The notes under the pieces are model-generated. The model was not told the origin of the DNA, did no database searches, and saw only the letters and a list, made by a program, of their open reading frames with translations. Made by a program: the position numbers and the translations under genes. DNA of 64,000 nt from Acidobacteriota bacterium (GTDB lineage: Bacteria > Acidobacteriota > Thermoanaerobaculia > UBA5066), in assembly GCA_008363385.1 (NCBI GenBank), contig RHKY01000001.1, positions 62,001-126,000 on the forward strand, read 5' to 3'. Positions 26,470 to 35,542 of the stretch are shown piece by piece. Position 1 is the stretch's first letter, and each line of letters opens with the position of its first letter.

Positions 26470-27214
26470 GGGCCTTCGGCCACCAGACGTCCCCGCCGTG
26501 CCGGAAAGCGGCCGCGGCCTCGACGTGGGCGCGGAAGAGGGCGCCGAAGAGCTCCGTCTTCCAGAACGCCTCCGGGTGCCACTGGACGCCCAGGACGAAC
26601 GTGTCGCCCGGTAGCTCGATCCCCTCCACGACGCCGTCGGAGGCCCACGCGGTGGCCACGAGGCCCTCGCCCAGCCGGTCGACCGCCTGGTGGTGGAAGC
26701 TGTTCACCTCCACCTGCTCGCCGCCCAGGGTCCGCCGGAGGGCCGACCCCTGGGCCAGGCGGACCGTGTGGGCGAGGACGTCACGCGGGCGCTGCCGGTC
26801 GTCGTGCGAGACGTCCCGCCCGACGGACGTCGGGATGTCCTGGACGAGGGTCCCGCCGCGGGCCACGTTGATCATCTGCGCGCCGCGGCAGATCCCGAGG
26901 AGCGGGACCTCCCGCTGGAACGCCTCGTCGAGGAGCTTCCACTCGAACTCGTCGCGCTCCACGTTCGTCCGGTCCACGGCGGGGTGCGGCTCCTCGCCGT
27001 AGAGCCCCGGGGCGAGGTCGACCCCCCCGGTCAGGACCACCCCGTCGAGCCGGTCGAGGAACGCGGGGTGGAGCGCCGGCCCGCTGGGGGCGAGGATGAC
27101 GGGGATGCCGCCGGCCAGCTCGACGCTCCGGAGGTAGTCCGGCCTCACGACGTAGAAGCCGGGCTCGCGCGGGTCGTTCCCCGCGGTGATCCCGATCAGC
27201 GGCGGCGCGCTCAC
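26450..27214 (-). CDS. Class I glutamine amidotransferase-like hydrolase, PuuD family (peptidase C26)
   Basis: 254 residues from GTG 27214 (TTG 27223 is an alternative). The nucleophile elbow is LLGICRGAQMINVARGG. The catalytic His/Glu pair is in VQWHPEAFW, and GVVLTGGVDLAPGLYGEEPH is characteristic of gamma-glutamyl-gamma-aminobutyrate hydrolases. It would split gamma-glutamyl amide bonds, for example in the putrescine degradation route. Not cyanophycinase: that enzyme is a serine peptidase of a different family. It is a lone gene between an unknown gene and the GH172 gene. Confidence 0.9.
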   Translation of the reverse strand: MSAPPLIGITAGNDPREPGFYVVRPDYLRSVELAGGIPVILAPSGPALHPAFLDRLDGVVLTGGVDLAPGLYGEEPHPAVDRTNVERDEFEWKLLDEAFQREVPLLGICRGAQMINVARGGTLVQDIPTSVGRDVSHDDRQRPRDVLAHTVRLAQGSALRRTLGGEQVEVNSFHHQAVDRLGEGLVATAWASDGVVEGIELPGDTFVLGVQWHPEAFWKTELFGALFRAHVEAAAAFRHGGDVWWPKALSVEPG

Positions 27215-27281
27215 GCCGCGCAAGCTAGCCCGCCGTCCGAGGCGAGGTCAAGGAGACCCGCCGCCCGGTCCGGGCGAGGCC

Positions 27282-27806
27282 TCAGCGCTTCCGGGGGCGG
27301 GAGGGGGGCGGCGGCTCCCAGGCCGCCTCGAAGCTCTCGAGGATCCGGCGGAAGACGGGCGTGGCCGCGACCGCGGCGCAGCCCGGCACGTTCCGGAAGG
27401 CGCTCGAGACGGTCAGCTCCAGGACGAGGTCGACGGGCCCGATCTCGAGCCGCGCCACGCAGCAGGCCCGCGAGGCGCTGGAGTGGCCCGCGAAGTAGAG
27501 GAGGGCGGGGCGCTCGACGCCGCGGACCTTGACCGTCCCCGCGGGGCCGATCTCGAGGTCGGTGGACGAGCTCTCGCGGCGCCGGACCTGCTCCTCGAGC
27601 GGGACGGCGTCGTCGCCCCGCCGGTCGCCGGGCCTGACGACGAACGACAGCGGCGCGCCGGGCGGCCCCTGGAGGTGGACGTAGCACCCCGGGCTCCCGG
27701 GGACGAGGAACATCCCGCAGTTCGTGGCGTCCAGCCGGACCGCGACCGGCGGGAGGCCGTGGGCGGCGGCCTCCTCGGCGCTGACGGAGACGGTCTGAAG
27801 CGTCAT
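27282..27806 (-). CDS. Hypothetical cytoplasmic protein
   Basis: 174 residues from ATG 27806, chosen for CAGGAG seven bases upstream (ATG 27839 is also open). No signal peptide or membrane segment. The sequence has alternating beta-strand-like stretches (PPVAVRLDATNCGMFLV, CYVHLQGPPGAPLSFVV) and a helical C-terminus (PVFRRILESFEAAW), with a basic tail. I do not recognise a family. It is divergent from argR across a short gap containing the arginine promoter. Confidence 0.65.
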   Translation of the reverse strand: MTLQTVSVSAEEAAAHGLPPVAVRLDATNCGMFLVPGSPGCYVHLQGPPGAPLSFVVRPGDRRGDDAVPLEEQVRRRESSSTDLEIGPAGTVKVRGVERPALLYFAGHSSASRACCVARLEIGPVDLVLELTVSSAFRNVPGCAAVAATPVFRRILESFEAAWEPPPPSRPRKR

Positions 27807-27886
27807 CGATGGGCTCCTGCCGGGACGGGGACGGCCCATCCTACCCGGGGTCCCGCCCCCCGGGGGAGGGACCGTCCCCGGGGGCC

Positions 27887-27915
27887 TTGACAGGGCGTCG
27901 GTTGTGAATGATCAT
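27887..27915 (+). promoter_or_regulatory. Promoter of the arg operon: TTGACA-17-GATCAT
   Basis: A perfect -35 TTGACA (27887-27892), a 17-base spacer and the -10 hexamer GATCAT (27910-27915, 4/6 match) precede argR. Transcription would start at about 27922, one or two bases before the ATG at 27924, so the message would be essentially leaderless. The -10 box lies inside the first ARG-box-like site. Confidence 0.7.
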
Positions 27916-27938
27916 CCTGCGCCATGAATATTCATGCG
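27905..27938 (+). promoter_or_regulatory. Two tandem ARG-box-like operator sites
   Basis: TGAATGATCATCCT (27905-27918) and TGAATATTCATGCG (27925-27938) each fit the arginine-repressor pattern TGAAT-N4-AT-N-C and are spaced 20 bases start to start, close to the helical phasing of paired ARG boxes. The second contains the palindrome CATGAATATTCATG covering the argR start codon. These AT-rich sites stand out in a very GC-rich region. Binding of ArgR with arginine would block the promoter. Confidence 0.7.
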
Positions 27939-28439
27939 ACCGGCACCGCCCTCCGCCGCCGGGACGAGATCCTGAGGCTCGTCCGGGAGCGGGCGGTCCG
28001 CTCGCAGGAGGAGCTGGCCGGGCTCCTCCGCGCCCGGGGCTTCCGCGTCGCGCAGCCGACGCTCTCGCGCGACGTCCGCGACCTCGGGCTCGCCAAGACC
28101 GCGACGGGGTACGTCCTCCCGGCCTCCGTCGGTCCCGGCGCCGAGGCGGGGGTGCCGGCCTCTGGCGGGCAGCGCGTCGAGAAGGCGGTCCGGGACTCCG
28201 TCCTCTCCGCCGTCCCGGCCGGCTCGCTCGTCGTCCTGAAGACCCCCCCGGCCCAGGCGCACCCGGTGGCCCGCGCCCTGGACGAGGACCCGATGCCCGG
28301 GGTCGCCGGGACGATCGCGGGCGACGACACCATCTTCGTGGCCACGACCGGCGCCGCCGCCGCGACGAGCCTGGCCGGCCGCCTCCGTGCGCTGCTCCGG
28401 CCCGGCGCCCGCCGCCCCCGCGGGCGCCGCGGCGCCTGA
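27924..28439 (+). CDS. argR: Arginine repressor ArgR
   Basis: 171 residues from ATG 27924. The N-terminal winged HTH (about 12-70) contains RSQEELAGLLRARGFRVAQPTLSRDVRDLGL, quoted here across two helices (SQEELAGLL and QPTLSRDV). The C-terminal oligomerisation and arginine-binding domain (about 95-160) has LVVLKTPPAQAHPVARALD and GVAGTIAGDDTIFVAT, where the Asp pair contacts arginine. It represses arginine synthesis when arginine is abundant. As first gene of the operon, behind two ARG-box-like sites, it is likely autoregulated. Confidence 0.95.
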   Translation: MNIHATGTALRRRDEILRLVRERAVRSQEELAGLLRARGFRVAQPTLSRDVRDLGLAKTATGYVLPASVGPGAEAGVPASGGQRVEKAVRDSVLSAVPAGSLVVLKTPPAQAHPVARALDEDPMPGVAGTIAGDDTIFVATTGAAAATSLAGRLRALLRPGARRPRGRRGA

Positions 28440-28486
28440 GCCGGCGCGGGAACCCCGTCGGAGCGCCGGAAGAAGGAGATCGGATC

Positions 28487-29506
28487 GTGACGCGTGTCGC
28501 CGTCCTCGGAGCCACCGGGTACTCGGGAGGGGAGCTCTGCGCGCTCCTCGCGCGCCACCCGGGCGTGGAGCTCGTGGCGGCGTTCGCCTCCCCGGGCGGC
28601 AAGGGCGTGCCGTTCGGGCGCCTCCACCCCTCGCTCGGGGGACGCCCCGGCCCCGACGCGGTCCCGTTCGACCTCGGCGCCTGCCTGGCCGCGGGAGCGG
28701 ACGTCGTCCTCCTCGCGACACCGAACGAGACCTCGGCCGAGGTCGTCCCGGCCCTCCTCTCGGCGGGCGTGAAGGTGGTCGACCTCTCGGGGAGCTTCCG
28801 GCTGAGGGACGCCGCGGCCTACCCGGCCTGCTACGGCTTCGCCCACCCGGCGCCCGGCCTCCTCGCCGAGGCGGTCTACGGCCTCCCCGAGCTGACGGAC
28901 GGCCCGTCGCCCGGGGCCCGGCTCGTCGCCAACCCGGGCTGCTACCCGACCTCGGTCCTCCTGGCGCTCGCGCCGCTCCGCCGTCTCGTCGACTTCGAGA
29001 AGCCCGTCGTCTGCGACAGCAAGAGCGGCGTCTCGGGCGCGGGGAAGAAGGCCGACCTCGGCTACTCGTTCTCCGAGCTCTCGGCGAACTTCAAGGCCTA
29101 CGCGGTCACGGGCCACCGGCACGAGCCGGAGATGCGGCAGGAGCTGGGGCTCCCTCCGGAGGCCCCGTTCTCCTTCGTCCCGCACCTCCTCCCGGTCTAC
29201 CGGGGGATCCTCTCGACGATCCACGTTTCGTTCGTCCACCCGGTCTCGGCGGCCGAGGTCTCGGAGGCGTACGAGGCCGCCTACCGCGCCGCACCCTTCG
29301 TCTCGGTCCGCCCGCCGGGCGACCTGCCGGAGCTCCGGGACGTCGCCGGGACGCCGCGCGCCGAGATCGGCTTCGTCCTCCTCGGCGGGGGGACGCGGGG
29401 CGTCCTCGTCTCGGTGATCGACAACCTCCTGAAGGGGGCGGCCTCGCAGGCCGTCCAGAACCTGAACCGCCTCTGTGGCCTCGACGAGACGGAGGGCCTC
29501 TCGTGA
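28487..29506 (+). CDS. argC: N-acetyl-gamma-glutamyl-phosphate reductase
   Basis: 339 residues from GTG 28487, behind AGAAGGAGAT. The Rossmann motif is VAVLGATGYSGGEL (5-18), and catalytic Cys152 lies in NPGCYPTS. His in VTGHRHEPEM supports the semialdehyde-dehydrogenase fold. It reduces N-acetylglutamyl phosphate to the semialdehyde with NADPH, the third step of ornithine synthesis. The stop overlaps the argB start (GTGA). Confidence 0.97.
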   Translation: MTRVAVLGATGYSGGELCALLARHPGVELVAAFASPGGKGVPFGRLHPSLGGRPGPDAVPFDLGACLAAGADVVLLATPNETSAEVVPALLSAGVKVVDLSGSFRLRDAAAYPACYGFAHPAPGLLAEAVYGLPELTDGPSPGARLVANPGCYPTSVLLALAPLRRLVDFEKPVVCDSKSGVSGAGKKADLGYSFSELSANFKAYAVTGHRHEPEMRQELGLPPEAPFSFVPHLLPVYRGILSTIHVSFVHPVSAAEVSEAYEAAYRAAPFVSVRPPGDLPELRDVAGTPRAEIGFVLLGGGTRGVLVSVIDNLLKGAASQAVQNLNRLCGLDETEGLS

Positions 29507-30291
29507 ACGCCTCGCCGCTCTGGGTCGTCAAGCTCGGGGGGAGCCTCCTCGAGGACTCCTCCCTCCGCTCCTCCGCACTCGAGGCGGTCGCCGCCGCCGC
29601 CACGAAGGGGGGGCGGATCGTCGTCGTCCACGGGGGCGGCAAGGAGATCGACAGGAACCTCGCCGCGCTCGGCATCCCGAAGCGGACGCAGGGGGGGCTG
29701 CGCGTCACGGACGGCCGGACGCTCGACGTCGTCGTCGCCGTCCTGACCGGGACCGTGAACAAGTCGCTCGTCGGCCAGCTGGAGGAGCGCGGCGTCCGCT
29801 CGGCGGGCTTCTGCGGCGCCGACGGCGAGACGCTCTGGGCCGAGTACCACGCCCCGGTGGACGGCGTCGACCTCGGGTACGTCGGGCGGGTGACGCGTTG
29901 CCGGACGACGCTCGTCGAGGCGGTCCTCGGCGCGGGCCTCCTGCCGGTGATCGCCTCGGTGGCGGTCGGGCGCGAGGGGGTCCTCCTGAACGTCAACGCC
30001 GACTCGGCCGCCTCGGCGCTGGCCGCCTCGCTCCGGGCGTCGCGCCTCGTCTTCCTGACCGACGTGGAGGGGGTGCTCGACGCCTCGGGCCGGGTGGTGG
30101 AGCGGCTGACGGCCTCTGCCGCGCGCGAGCTCCTCGACTCGCCCGCCGTCAGCGGCGGGATGCGGCCCAAGCTCCAGTCCTGCCTGGAGGCCCTGGCGGC
30201 CGGGGTGGGCGAGGTCGTCGTCGCCGGGCCCGGCCGCCACGCCACCGTCCTGTCGGACGGGATCGGAGGGACGCACCTTGTCGCGGCGTGA
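29503..30291 (+). CDS. argB: Acetylglutamate kinase
   Basis: 262 residues from GTG 29503, overlapping argC. It has the amino-acid kinase fold with VVKLGGSLL near the start, VVVHGGGKEID (substrate/ATP loop) and LLNVNADSAASALAASL, and ends with SGGMRPKLQSCLEAL. It phosphorylates N-acetylglutamate, usually the arginine-controlled step. The N-terminal extra helix found in many arginine-inhibited hexameric forms is not obvious, so feedback control cannot be predicted. The end overlaps argD by 14 bases. Confidence 0.96.
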   Translation: MNASPLWVVKLGGSLLEDSSLRSSALEAVAAAATKGGRIVVVHGGGKEIDRNLAALGIPKRTQGGLRVTDGRTLDVVVAVLTGTVNKSLVGQLEERGVRSAGFCGADGETLWAEYHAPVDGVDLGYVGRVTRCRTTLVEAVLGAGLLPVIASVAVGREGVLLNVNADSAASALAASLRASRLVFLTDVEGVLDASGRVVERLTASAARELLDSPAVSGGMRPKLQSCLEALAAGVGEVVVAGPGRHATVLSDGIGGTHLVAA

Positions 30292-31519
30292 TCCGCTTCC
30301 GGACCTCTCGCCGAAGGCGGTCGAGGCGCGGGACGCGGCGTTCGTCCTCGGGACGTACGCCCGGACGCCGTTCCACCCGCGCGGCGGGCGGGGCGCGCGC
30401 CTCGTCGACGCGGACGGGAAGGTCTACTGGGACCTCCTCGCCGGGATCGCCGTCAACGCCCTCGGTTGCCGCCACCCGCGCCTCGTCAAGGCGCTGCGCG
30501 AGGAGGCCGTCCATCCCCTCCACGTCTCGAACCTCTTCCACCACCCGTGGCAGGGGCTCCTCGCCGAGAAGCTGGTCTCGGCCTCGGGGATGGCGAGGGC
30601 CTTCTTCTGCAACAGCGGGACCGAGGCGAACGAGGCCGCGATCAAGCTCTGCCGGCTGAGGACGCCGGGCCGGCACGGACTCGTCGCCCTCCACGGCTCG
30701 TTCCACGGCCGGACGGCCGGGGCGGTCTCGATCACCGGGAACCCGCCCTACTACGAGCCGTTCCAGCCGCTCCTGCCGGGCGTGACGTTCGTGCCGCCGG
30801 ACGACGCGGCGGCGCTCGAGGCCGCGGTGACGGAGGAGACCTCGGCCGTCTTCCTCGAGCCGATCCAGGGCGAGGGGGGGATCGTCCCGCTGGCGCGGGA
30901 GTTCGTGGCGCGAGCGCGCGAGGCGTGCGACCGCGTCGGCGCCTCGCTCGTCCTGGACGAGATCCAGTGCGGCCTCGGGAGGACCGGCGCGCTCTTCCCG
31001 TTCCGCGAGCTCGGTGTCCGTCCCGACGTCGTGACCCTCGCCAAGCCGCTCGGCGGCGGGCTCCCGCTCGGGGCGGTCCTCGTGTCGGCCGAGGTCGCGT
31101 CCCTCGTGAAGCCCGGGATGCACGGGACGACCTTCGGCGGGAACCCCGTGGCCTGCCGGCTCGGCTTCGAGCTCCTCTCGGAGATCGAGGAGCGCGGCCT
31201 CCTCGCGCGCGTCGCGTCGCTGGGCGAGTGGTTCGGGAGGCGGCTCGCGGCCCTGAAGCGGCGCTGCCCGGCGGTCGTCGCGGTCCGCGGGACCGGCCTG
31301 ATCTGGGGGATCGAGCTCGACCGCGAGGCGGGGCCGGTCGCCCGGGCGCTCCTCGGCAAGGGGTTCGTCGTCGGCACGGCGCGGAAGGCCGTCCTCCGCC
31401 TCCTCCCCCCGTACGTCGTCCCGAAGGCGGCGCTCGCCGCGTTCACCGTCGCCCTCGAGGAGGTCCTCCGCGAGGGCGCCCCCGCCCCGGCCGAGGCCGG
31501 GAAGAAGGAAGAACCGTGA
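30278..31519 (+). CDS. argD: Acetylornithine aminotransferase
   Basis: 413 residues from TTG 30278, supported by GGAGGG seven bases upstream and located inside the end of argB. It is a class-III PLP aminotransferase: [31 protein letters not shown], the [14 protein letters not shown] aspartate, and PLP lysine Lys256 in TLAKPLGGG. It converts N-acetylglutamate semialdehyde to N-acetylornithine using glutamate. The stop overlaps argG (GTGA). Confidence 0.96.
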   Translation: MSRRDPLPDLSPKAVEARDAAFVLGTYARTPFHPRGGRGARLVDADGKVYWDLLAGIAVNALGCRHPRLVKALREEAVHPLHVSNLFHHPWQGLLAEKLVSASGMARAFFCNSGTEANEAAIKLCRLRTPGRHGLVALHGSFHGRTAGAVSITGNPPYYEPFQPLLPGVTFVPPDDAAALEAAVTEETSAVFLEPIQGEGGIVPLAREFVARAREACDRVGASLVLDEIQCGLGRTGALFPFRELGVRPDVVTLAKPLGGGLPLGAVLVSAEVASLVKPGMHGTTFGGNPVACRLGFELLSEIEERGLLARVASLGEWFGRRLAALKRRCPAVVAVRGTGLIWGIELDREAGPVARALLGKGFVVGTARKAVLRLLPPYVVPKAALAAFTVALEEVLREGAPAPAEAGKKEEP

Positions 31520-32784
31520 CCCAGACGAAGAACGGCAGGAAGGTGAAGAAGGTCGCCCTCGCCTACTCGGGGGGGCTCGACACGTCGATCATCATCCCCT
31601 GGCTGAAGGAGACGTACGCCTGCGAGGTCGTCGCGGTGGCGGTCGACGTCGGGCAGGCCGAGGAGACCGAGGGGCTGGACGAGAAGGCGAGGAGGACCGG
31701 CGCCTGCGACTTCCACCTCCTCGACGTCCGCGAGGAGTTCGCCGGGGAGTTCCTCTTCCGGGTCCTCAGGGCCGGGGCCGTCTACGAGCACGAGTACCTC
31801 CTCGGCACCTCGACCGCCCGGCCCCTCATCGCGAAGAAGCAGGTCGAGGTGGCGCTCGCCACGGGGTGCGACGCCGTCAGCCACGGCTGCACCGGGAAGG
31901 GGAACGACCAGGTCCGTTTCGAGCTGGCCTACCAGGCGCTCGCCCCGGAGCTCGCCGTGATCGCGCCGTGGCGGGAGTGGAGCATCTCCTCGCGCGAGGA
32001 GGCGATCGACTACGCCACGGCGCGGGGCATCCCGATCGTGGCGACGAAGAAGGAGCCCTACTCGCGCGACCGGAACCTCTGGCACCTCTCGCACGAGGGG
32101 GGGCCGCTCGAGGACCCGGCCTTCGAGCCGGAGGAGTCGATGTTCAAGCTGACCGTCGACCCGGCGAAGGCGCCCGACGCGCCCGAGCGGGTGACGATCG
32201 GCTGGGAGAAGGGCTTCCCGGTCTCCGTCGACGGCGAGAGGCTCTCTCCCGCTTCGCTTCTCTCGAGGCTGAACGAGGTCGCGGGGCGGCACGGCGTCGG
32301 CCGCGTCGACATGGTCGAGAACCGCCTCGTCGGGATCAAGTCGCGCGGCGTCTACGAGACGCCGGGCGGGACGCTCCTCGTCCAGGCGCTCCGGGCGCTC
32401 GAGACGCTGACGCTCGACCGCGACGCGATGCACGAGAAGGAGCGCCTCGCGCTCAGGTACGCCGAGCTCGTCTACTACGGCCAGTGGTTCACGCCTCTGC
32501 GCGAGGCGCTGGAGGCGTTCGTCGAGAAGCTGACCGAGACCGTCACCGGTACCGTCACGATGAAGCTCTTCAAGGGCTCGGCGATCGTCGTCGGGCGGAC
32601 GGCCGAGAACTCGCTCTACTCGGCCAACCTCGCGTCGTTCAACATGGCGGGCTACACGCCGCAGGACGCGGCCGGGTTCATCCGCCTCTTCGGCCTCCAG
32701 ACGCGCGGCCGCAAGCGCCTCGGGCCCGTCCCGGCCGAGGCGGTCGAGGCCGCCGGCCACCTCAAGCTCGAGCCGTGGGGATGA
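31516..32784 (+). CDS. argG: Argininosuccinate synthase
   Basis: 422 residues from GTG 31516. The ATP-pyrophosphatase P-loop is [12 protein letters not shown] (about 14-25). [15 protein letters not shown] and [15 protein letters not shown] are family signatures. It joins citrulline and aspartate with ATP. Overlapping starts and stops on both sides (GTGA with argD, ATGA with argH) show strong translational coupling. The citrulline-making enzyme (ornithine carbamoyltransferase) is not in this window. Confidence 0.97.
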   Translation: MTQTKNGRKVKKVALAYSGGLDTSIIIPWLKETYACEVVAVAVDVGQAEETEGLDEKARRTGACDFHLLDVREEFAGEFLFRVLRAGAVYEHEYLLGTSTARPLIAKKQVEVALATGCDAVSHGCTGKGNDQVRFELAYQALAPELAVIAPWREWSISSREEAIDYATARGIPIVATKKEPYSRDRNLWHLSHEGGPLEDPAFEPEESMFKLTVDPAKAPDAPERVTIGWEKGFPVSVDGERLSPASLLSRLNEVAGRHGVGRVDMVENRLVGIKSRGVYETPGGTLLVQALRALETLTLDRDAMHEKERLALRYAELVYYGQWFTPLREALEAFVEKLTETVTGTVTMKLFKGSAIVVGRTAENSLYSANLASFNMAGYTPQDAAGFIRLFGLQTRGRKRLGPVPAEAVEAAGHLKLEPWG

Positions 32785-34187
32785 AGACGCCGAAGAAGCC
32801 CAAGATGCCGGCGATGGCAAAGGTGCCGAAGACGCTCTGGGGCGGGCGCTTCTCCGAGGGGCCCTCGGAGGCGCTCGCCCGCTTCAACGACTCGTACCGC
32901 TTCGACCGGGAGCTCCTCGCCGAGGACGTCGAGGGGTCGATCGCCTGGACGGGGGCGCTCGCGGAGGCGGGCGTCCTGAGGGAGAGCGAGCGCCGCCGCC
33001 TCGTCGCGGCCCTCCGCGAGGTGGCGCGCGAGGGGGCACCGGCCGAGGGACCCTGGGAGGACGTCCACTCCTTGGTCGAGGCGTGTCTCCACGAGAAGCT
33101 CGGCCCGCTCGCGGGGAAGCTCCACACGGGGCGGTCGCGGAACGACCAGGTGGCGACCGACCTCCGCCTCTGGCTGAAGAAGGCGATCGCCGAGTCGCGC
33201 ACGCTCGTCCTCGACCTCGCCGGGGCGCTCGCGACCCGGGCCCTCGCCGAGGCCTCGACGCCGATGCCCGGCTACACGCACGCCAAGCGGGCCGAGCCCG
33301 TGACGTTCGGCCACTGGGCGCTCGCCCACGTCGAGCCGCTCCTGCGCGACGCCGACCGGCTCGCGGCCGCGTCGGCCCGCGGGGACGAGTGCCCGCTCGG
33401 GAGCGGGGCGCTCTCCGGGACGCCGCTCGCGGTCGACCGCGGGAAGCTCGCCCGGAGCCTCGGCTTCGCCCGCGAGACCGGCAACTCGATCGACGGGGTG
33501 GCGGACCGGGACCTCGCGGCCGACTACCTCCACGCCGTGGCGCTCCTCCTCGTCCACGTCTCGCGCCTCTCCGAGGACCTGATCGCGTTCACGTCGGACG
33601 AGGCCGGGTTCGCCGAGCTGCCGGACGCCCTCTCGACCGGCTCCTCCCGGATGCCGCAGAAGAAGAACCCCGACGTCCTGGAGCTGACGCGCGGGCACGC
33701 GGGCCGCTCGATCGGCGAGCTGGCGGGGTTCCTGGCCCTCCTGAAGGGGCTGCCGCTCGCGTACGACAAGGACCTCCAGCTCGACAAGGAGCCGGTCTTC
33801 CGGGCGCGCGCCGCGCTTTCGGCGGCGCTTCCCGCCCTGACGGGCCTCGTCGCGGGCCTGACGCTCGACCGCGAGGCGATGCTGCGCGCGGCCTCGGACG
33901 AGCGACTCCTCGCAACCGCGCTCGCCGACGCCCTGGCCGACCGGGGCGTCCCGTTCCGGCAGGCGCACGAGGCGGTCGGGGCGCGCTGGGCCGAGGCCCT
34001 CTCGCAAGGGAAGACGCTCCGCGAGCTCGGCCCCGGCGGCGGGATCGCCGCGGCGGACCTCGGCGCGCTCGACCTCGCGAAGGTCCTCTCCCGGCGCAAG
34101 GCCTCGGGCGGGACGGCGCCCGCTCGCGTCAGGGCCGCCGCGAAACGCGCGCTCGCGCGGATCGCGCGCGAGAAGGGACGGCGATGA
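32781..34187 (+). CDS. argH: Argininosuccinate lyase
   Basis: 468 residues from ATG 32781, overlapping argG. After a short basic extension ([13 protein letters not shown]), the lyase core begins with [20 protein letters not shown]. It contains [30 protein letters not shown] and the fumarase/ASL signature [11 protein letters not shown]. It cleaves argininosuccinate to arginine and fumarate. The stop overlaps argJ (ATGA). Confidence 0.97.
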   Translation: MKTPKKPKMPAMAKVPKTLWGGRFSEGPSEALARFNDSYRFDRELLAEDVEGSIAWTGALAEAGVLRESERRRLVAALREVAREGAPAEGPWEDVHSLVEACLHEKLGPLAGKLHTGRSRNDQVATDLRLWLKKAIAESRTLVLDLAGALATRALAEASTPMPGYTHAKRAEPVTFGHWALAHVEPLLRDADRLAAASARGDECPLGSGALSGTPLAVDRGKLARSLGFARETGNSIDGVADRDLAADYLHAVALLLVHVSRLSEDLIAFTSDEAGFAELPDALSTGSSRMPQKKNPDVLELTRGHAGRSIGELAGFLALLKGLPLAYDKDLQLDKEPVFRARAALSAALPALTGLVAGLTLDREAMLRAASDERLLATALADALADRGVPFRQAHEAVGARWAEALSQGKTLRELGPGGGIAAADLGALDLAKVLSRRKASGGTAPARVRAAAKRALARIAREKGRR

Positions 34188-35365
34188 GGTTTCCACGGGG
34201 CTTCCGCGGCTCCGGCGTGAACGCCGGACTGAAGACGGGGCGCCCCGACGTGGCGCTGATCGTCGCGGAGGGAGGGGCGAACGCCGCCGCCGTCTTCACA
34301 AGGAACCGGTTCGTCGCCGCGCCGGTCGTCCTCTCGCGGGCGGGGCTCGCGGCCTCGAAGGGGCGGGTGAGGGGCGTCGTCGTCAACGCCGGGTGCGCCA
34401 ACGCCGTCACGGGCCGCGAGGGTCTGGCCGCCGCTCGCCGGGTCCGCGCCTGCGCCGCCGGGCTCCTGGGCTGCCCTCGGGAGGAGGTCTTCCTCGCCTC
34501 CACGGGCGTCATCGGCGTCGTCCTCCCGGACGAGAAGGTCCGCGCCGCCCTCCCCGGCGCCGTCGAGGGACGCTCGGCCGAGGGCCTCGACGCCGTCTCT
34601 CGGGCAATCCTCACGACCGACGTCGGGCCGAAGGTTGCGCAGGCGACGTATGCGTGGCGCGGCCGCCGGGGGCGAATCGTCGGCGTGGCCAAGGGTGCCG
34701 GGATGATCCACCCGGACATGGCGACGATGCTCGCGTTCGTCCTGACCGACGCCCCGGCCACTCCGGCGTTCCTGAAGGCCGCCCTCGTCGCGGCCTGCGC
34801 CGTCTCGTTCAACGCGATCTCGGTCGACGGCGACACCTCGACGAACGACACGGTCCTCCTCCTGGCCTCGGGGAGTCTGGGCGGGGGGGAGATGACCTCG
34901 CTCGACGAGGCGAAGGGGTTCGTCGAGTCGCTGACGAAGGTCTGCCGGGAGCTGGCGTGGAAGATCGTCCGCGACGGCGAGGGAGCGTCGCGGGTGATGG
35001 AGATCGCCGTCACCGGCGCCCGGTCGGCGAGGGACGCCCGCCTCGCCGCCCACGCCGTCGCCACGTCGCCGCTGGTGAAGACCGCCCTCGCCGGCGGCGA
35101 CCCGAACTGGGGCCGGATCCTCGCCGCGGTCGGCCGGAGCGGCGCCCGCTTCTCGCCGCGGAAGGTCTCGCTCCGGGTCGGGCGCCTCGCCCTCGTCGTC
35201 GCGGGAGAGCCGGCCGCCTACGCCGAGAAGGACGCGGCAAGGATCTTCCGCCAGGAGCGCGTCCCCCTCGCGATCGACCTCGGCGCCGGGAACGGCACGG
35301 CCACGCTCCTGGCCTCGGACCTCGGGCACGACTACGTCTCGTGCAACGCCGACTACCGGAGCTGA
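34184..35365 (+). CDS. argJ: Bifunctional ornithine acetyltransferase/N-acetylglutamate synthase
   Basis: 393 residues from ATG 34184. The self-cleavage site is in HPDMATMLAFVLTDA between Ala180 and Thr181; Thr181 becomes the nucleophile of the beta chain. Other motifs are VVVNAGCANAVTG and FNAISVDGDTSTNDT. It recycles the acetyl group from acetylornithine to glutamate, making the pathway cyclic and, if bifunctional, also starting it from acetyl-CoA. It is the last gene of the operon; a repeat/hairpin array begins one base after its stop. Confidence 0.96.
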   Translation: MRFPRGFRGSGVNAGLKTGRPDVALIVAEGGANAAAVFTRNRFVAAPVVLSRAGLAASKGRVRGVVVNAGCANAVTGREGLAAARRVRACAAGLLGCPREEVFLASTGVIGVVLPDEKVRAALPGAVEGRSAEGLDAVSRAILTTDVGPKVAQATYAWRGRRGRIVGVAKGAGMIHPDMATMLAFVLTDAPATPAFLKAALVAACAVSFNAISVDGDTSTNDTVLLLASGSLGGGEMTSLDEAKGFVESLTKVCRELAWKIVRDGEGASRVMEIAVTGARSARDARLAAHAVATSPLVKTALAGGDPNWGRILAAVGRSGARFSPRKVSLRVGRLALVVAGEPAAYAEKDAARIFRQERVPLAIDLGAGNGTATLLASDLGHDYVSCNADYRS

Positions 35366-35366
35366 C

Positions 35367-35513
35367 GTGGATCAGGGGGGTCGACAGCGTGTCGAACCCC
35401 CCTGCGGCCGCTGGCGCGGCCTACCCCCCGGGCTCGCCGCGCTCGCGTGGATCCGGGGGGTCGACAGCGTGTCGATCCCCGCTTCGCGCTGACCCCCGGC
35501 TCGCTTCGCTCGC
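35367..35513. repeat. Hairpin repeat, two units (locus 2, diverged copy of the 1090-1230 repeat)
   Basis: Units start at 35367 and 35447 (GTGGATC each) and share the plan of locus 1. The first hairpin is G6-TCGACA / TGTCGA-C6 and the second is GGCCGC-TGGC-GCGGCC, followed by CTACCCCCC(G). Relative to locus 1 the stem bases change in pairs (TCGGCA/TGCCGA to TCGACA/TGTCGA), so pairing is preserved. The second unit is more degraded. As in locus 1 it starts exactly one base after a TGA stop (argJ) and fills a convergent junction. Likely a mobile or structural repeat acting as terminator. Confidence 0.85.
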
Positions 35514-35542
35514 GTGCCTCGGGGCGACTGCGCCGGCTGCGC

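Noticed and set aside
26450-27214. PuuD-like protein as a cyanophycinase partner for CphA
   Set aside because: It has the class I amidotransferase cysteine site (GICRGAQ) and lacks the serine-peptidase motif expected of cyanophycinase.
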